DNA from: CAYPNP01 sp964412195
GTDB taxonomy: Bacteria > Acidobacteriota > JAAYUB01
Assembly (NCBI GenBank): GCA_964412195.1
Contig: CAYPNP010000008.1
Location: forward strand, 124,001 to 188,000
Direction: 5' to 3'
Length of the DNA stretch: 64,000 nucleotides
Below, one piece after another: positions 63,766 through 64,000 of this stretch. The notes beneath the pieces are model-generated. The model worked only from the letters and a program-made list of their open reading frames with translations, had not been told where the DNA came from and did not search any database. The position numbers and the translations under genes are program-made. Numbering within the stretch: position 1 is the stretch's first letter; every line of letters begins with the position of its first letter.

Positions 63766-64000
63766 TCAATCCTTCGGCTTGGCTTCGGTGTCGGTGAGGT
63801 GGTAAATGGGGCCGAACTTCTTGAGCTCGTCCGCCAGCGGTCGGACGTTGCCGACGAAGACGAAGGTCATCTTCGCGGGGTCCAGGTACTGCCGCGCCGT
63901 TTCCTGGAGTTCCCCGGGGGTGATGGCCCGCACCCGGGCCTGGTAGTCCTCCAGGTAGCTGCGGGGCCGGTCCAGCAGGCGCAGCATCAGGAAATTCTTC
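63766..64000 (-). CDS. M16-family peptidase C-terminus (N-terminus beyond window)
   Basis: A minus-strand frame enters from the right edge (reading KNFLMLRLLDRPRSYLEDY) and stops at 63766. The at least 77 residues match the end of M16 zinc peptidase-like proteins: ARVRAITPGELQETARQYLDPAKMTFVFVGN is the standard last helix-strand unit. The HxxEH active site, if present, lies outside the window. Confidence 0.75.
   Translation of the reverse strand, partial: KNFLMLRLLDRPRSYLEDYQARVRAITPGELQETARQYLDPAKMTFVFVGNVRPLADELKKFGPIYHLTDTEAKPKD

Overview
The window is dense, G+C-rich (about two thirds by eye) bacterial chromosome with 53 supportable protein genes, two of them cut by the window edges. No rRNA, tRNA, CRISPR array or insertion sequence was seen. 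The organism is a Gram-negative (diderm) bacterium. It has a TonB-dependent receptor, an MtrB/PioB-type outer-membrane barrel, a small outer-membrane barrel, a LolA-like secreted protein and an O-antigen-type ABC exporter. A TonB receptor with an N-terminal carboxypeptidase-regulatory domain, DUF1844, a periplasmic CHAT-TPR protein and parAB next to a bactofilin fit Acidobacteriota best. Myxococcota or another delta-type lineage remains possible. Multiheme cytochromes, a hybrid cluster protein behind an FNR-type site and a proton-pumping pyrophosphatase suggest anaerobic or facultative respiration.

Layout. 1-4.3 kb: metallophosphoesterase (partial), an EF-G, a TerC-family protein. 4.5-8.2 kb: a secreted gingipain-type (C25) peptidase with a dockerin-like tail. 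8.3-12 kb: the conserved rpmE-DUF1385-prfA-prmC translation cluster. 12-16.7 kb (minus): a Gld-type ABC operon (ATPase, permease, GldG-like, DUF4340). 17.5-21.2 kb: a porin-cytochrome module, an MtrB/PioB barrel followed by two tandem decaheme cytochromes. 21.2-21.5 kb: a gene-free repeat island. 21.6-28.1 kb: a cysteine desulfidase-like enzyme divergent from an AspT-type transporter, then an H+-pyrophosphatase and an unknown protein (both minus). 28.4-31.6 kb: pyruvyl transferase-like protein and Wzm/Wzt exporter. 31.8-39.9 kb: Xaa-Pro peptidase, an internally deleted esterase, Hcp, an MFS permease, a coiled-coil secreted protein, a fucose isomerase-like protein and an FmdB zinc ribbon. 39.9-46.7 kb: a copper-type TonB receptor with a Cys-rich partner (minus), then an orphan response regulator and a TPR-CHAT protein (plus). 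46.8-57.4 kb: DUF1844, ribF, LolA-like, mnmG, rsmG, parA, parB, bactofilin, OsmC, ffh and a Wzx-like flippase. 57.5-64 kb: sensor kinase, Rrf2 regulator and TsaC-like protein (minus), phosphofructokinase and a PHA-region protein (plus), an exonuclease, a small barrel and an M16 peptidase (minus, partial).

The most informative non-coding signals are a perfect parS site overlapping the rsmG stop codon just before parA, a 15/16 parS-like site inside the CHAT gene 7.8 kb away, and a perfect FNR-type palindrome about 41.5 bp upstream of the inferred hcp start of transcription. Several families of intergenic inverted repeats are also present, one in two well-separated copies.
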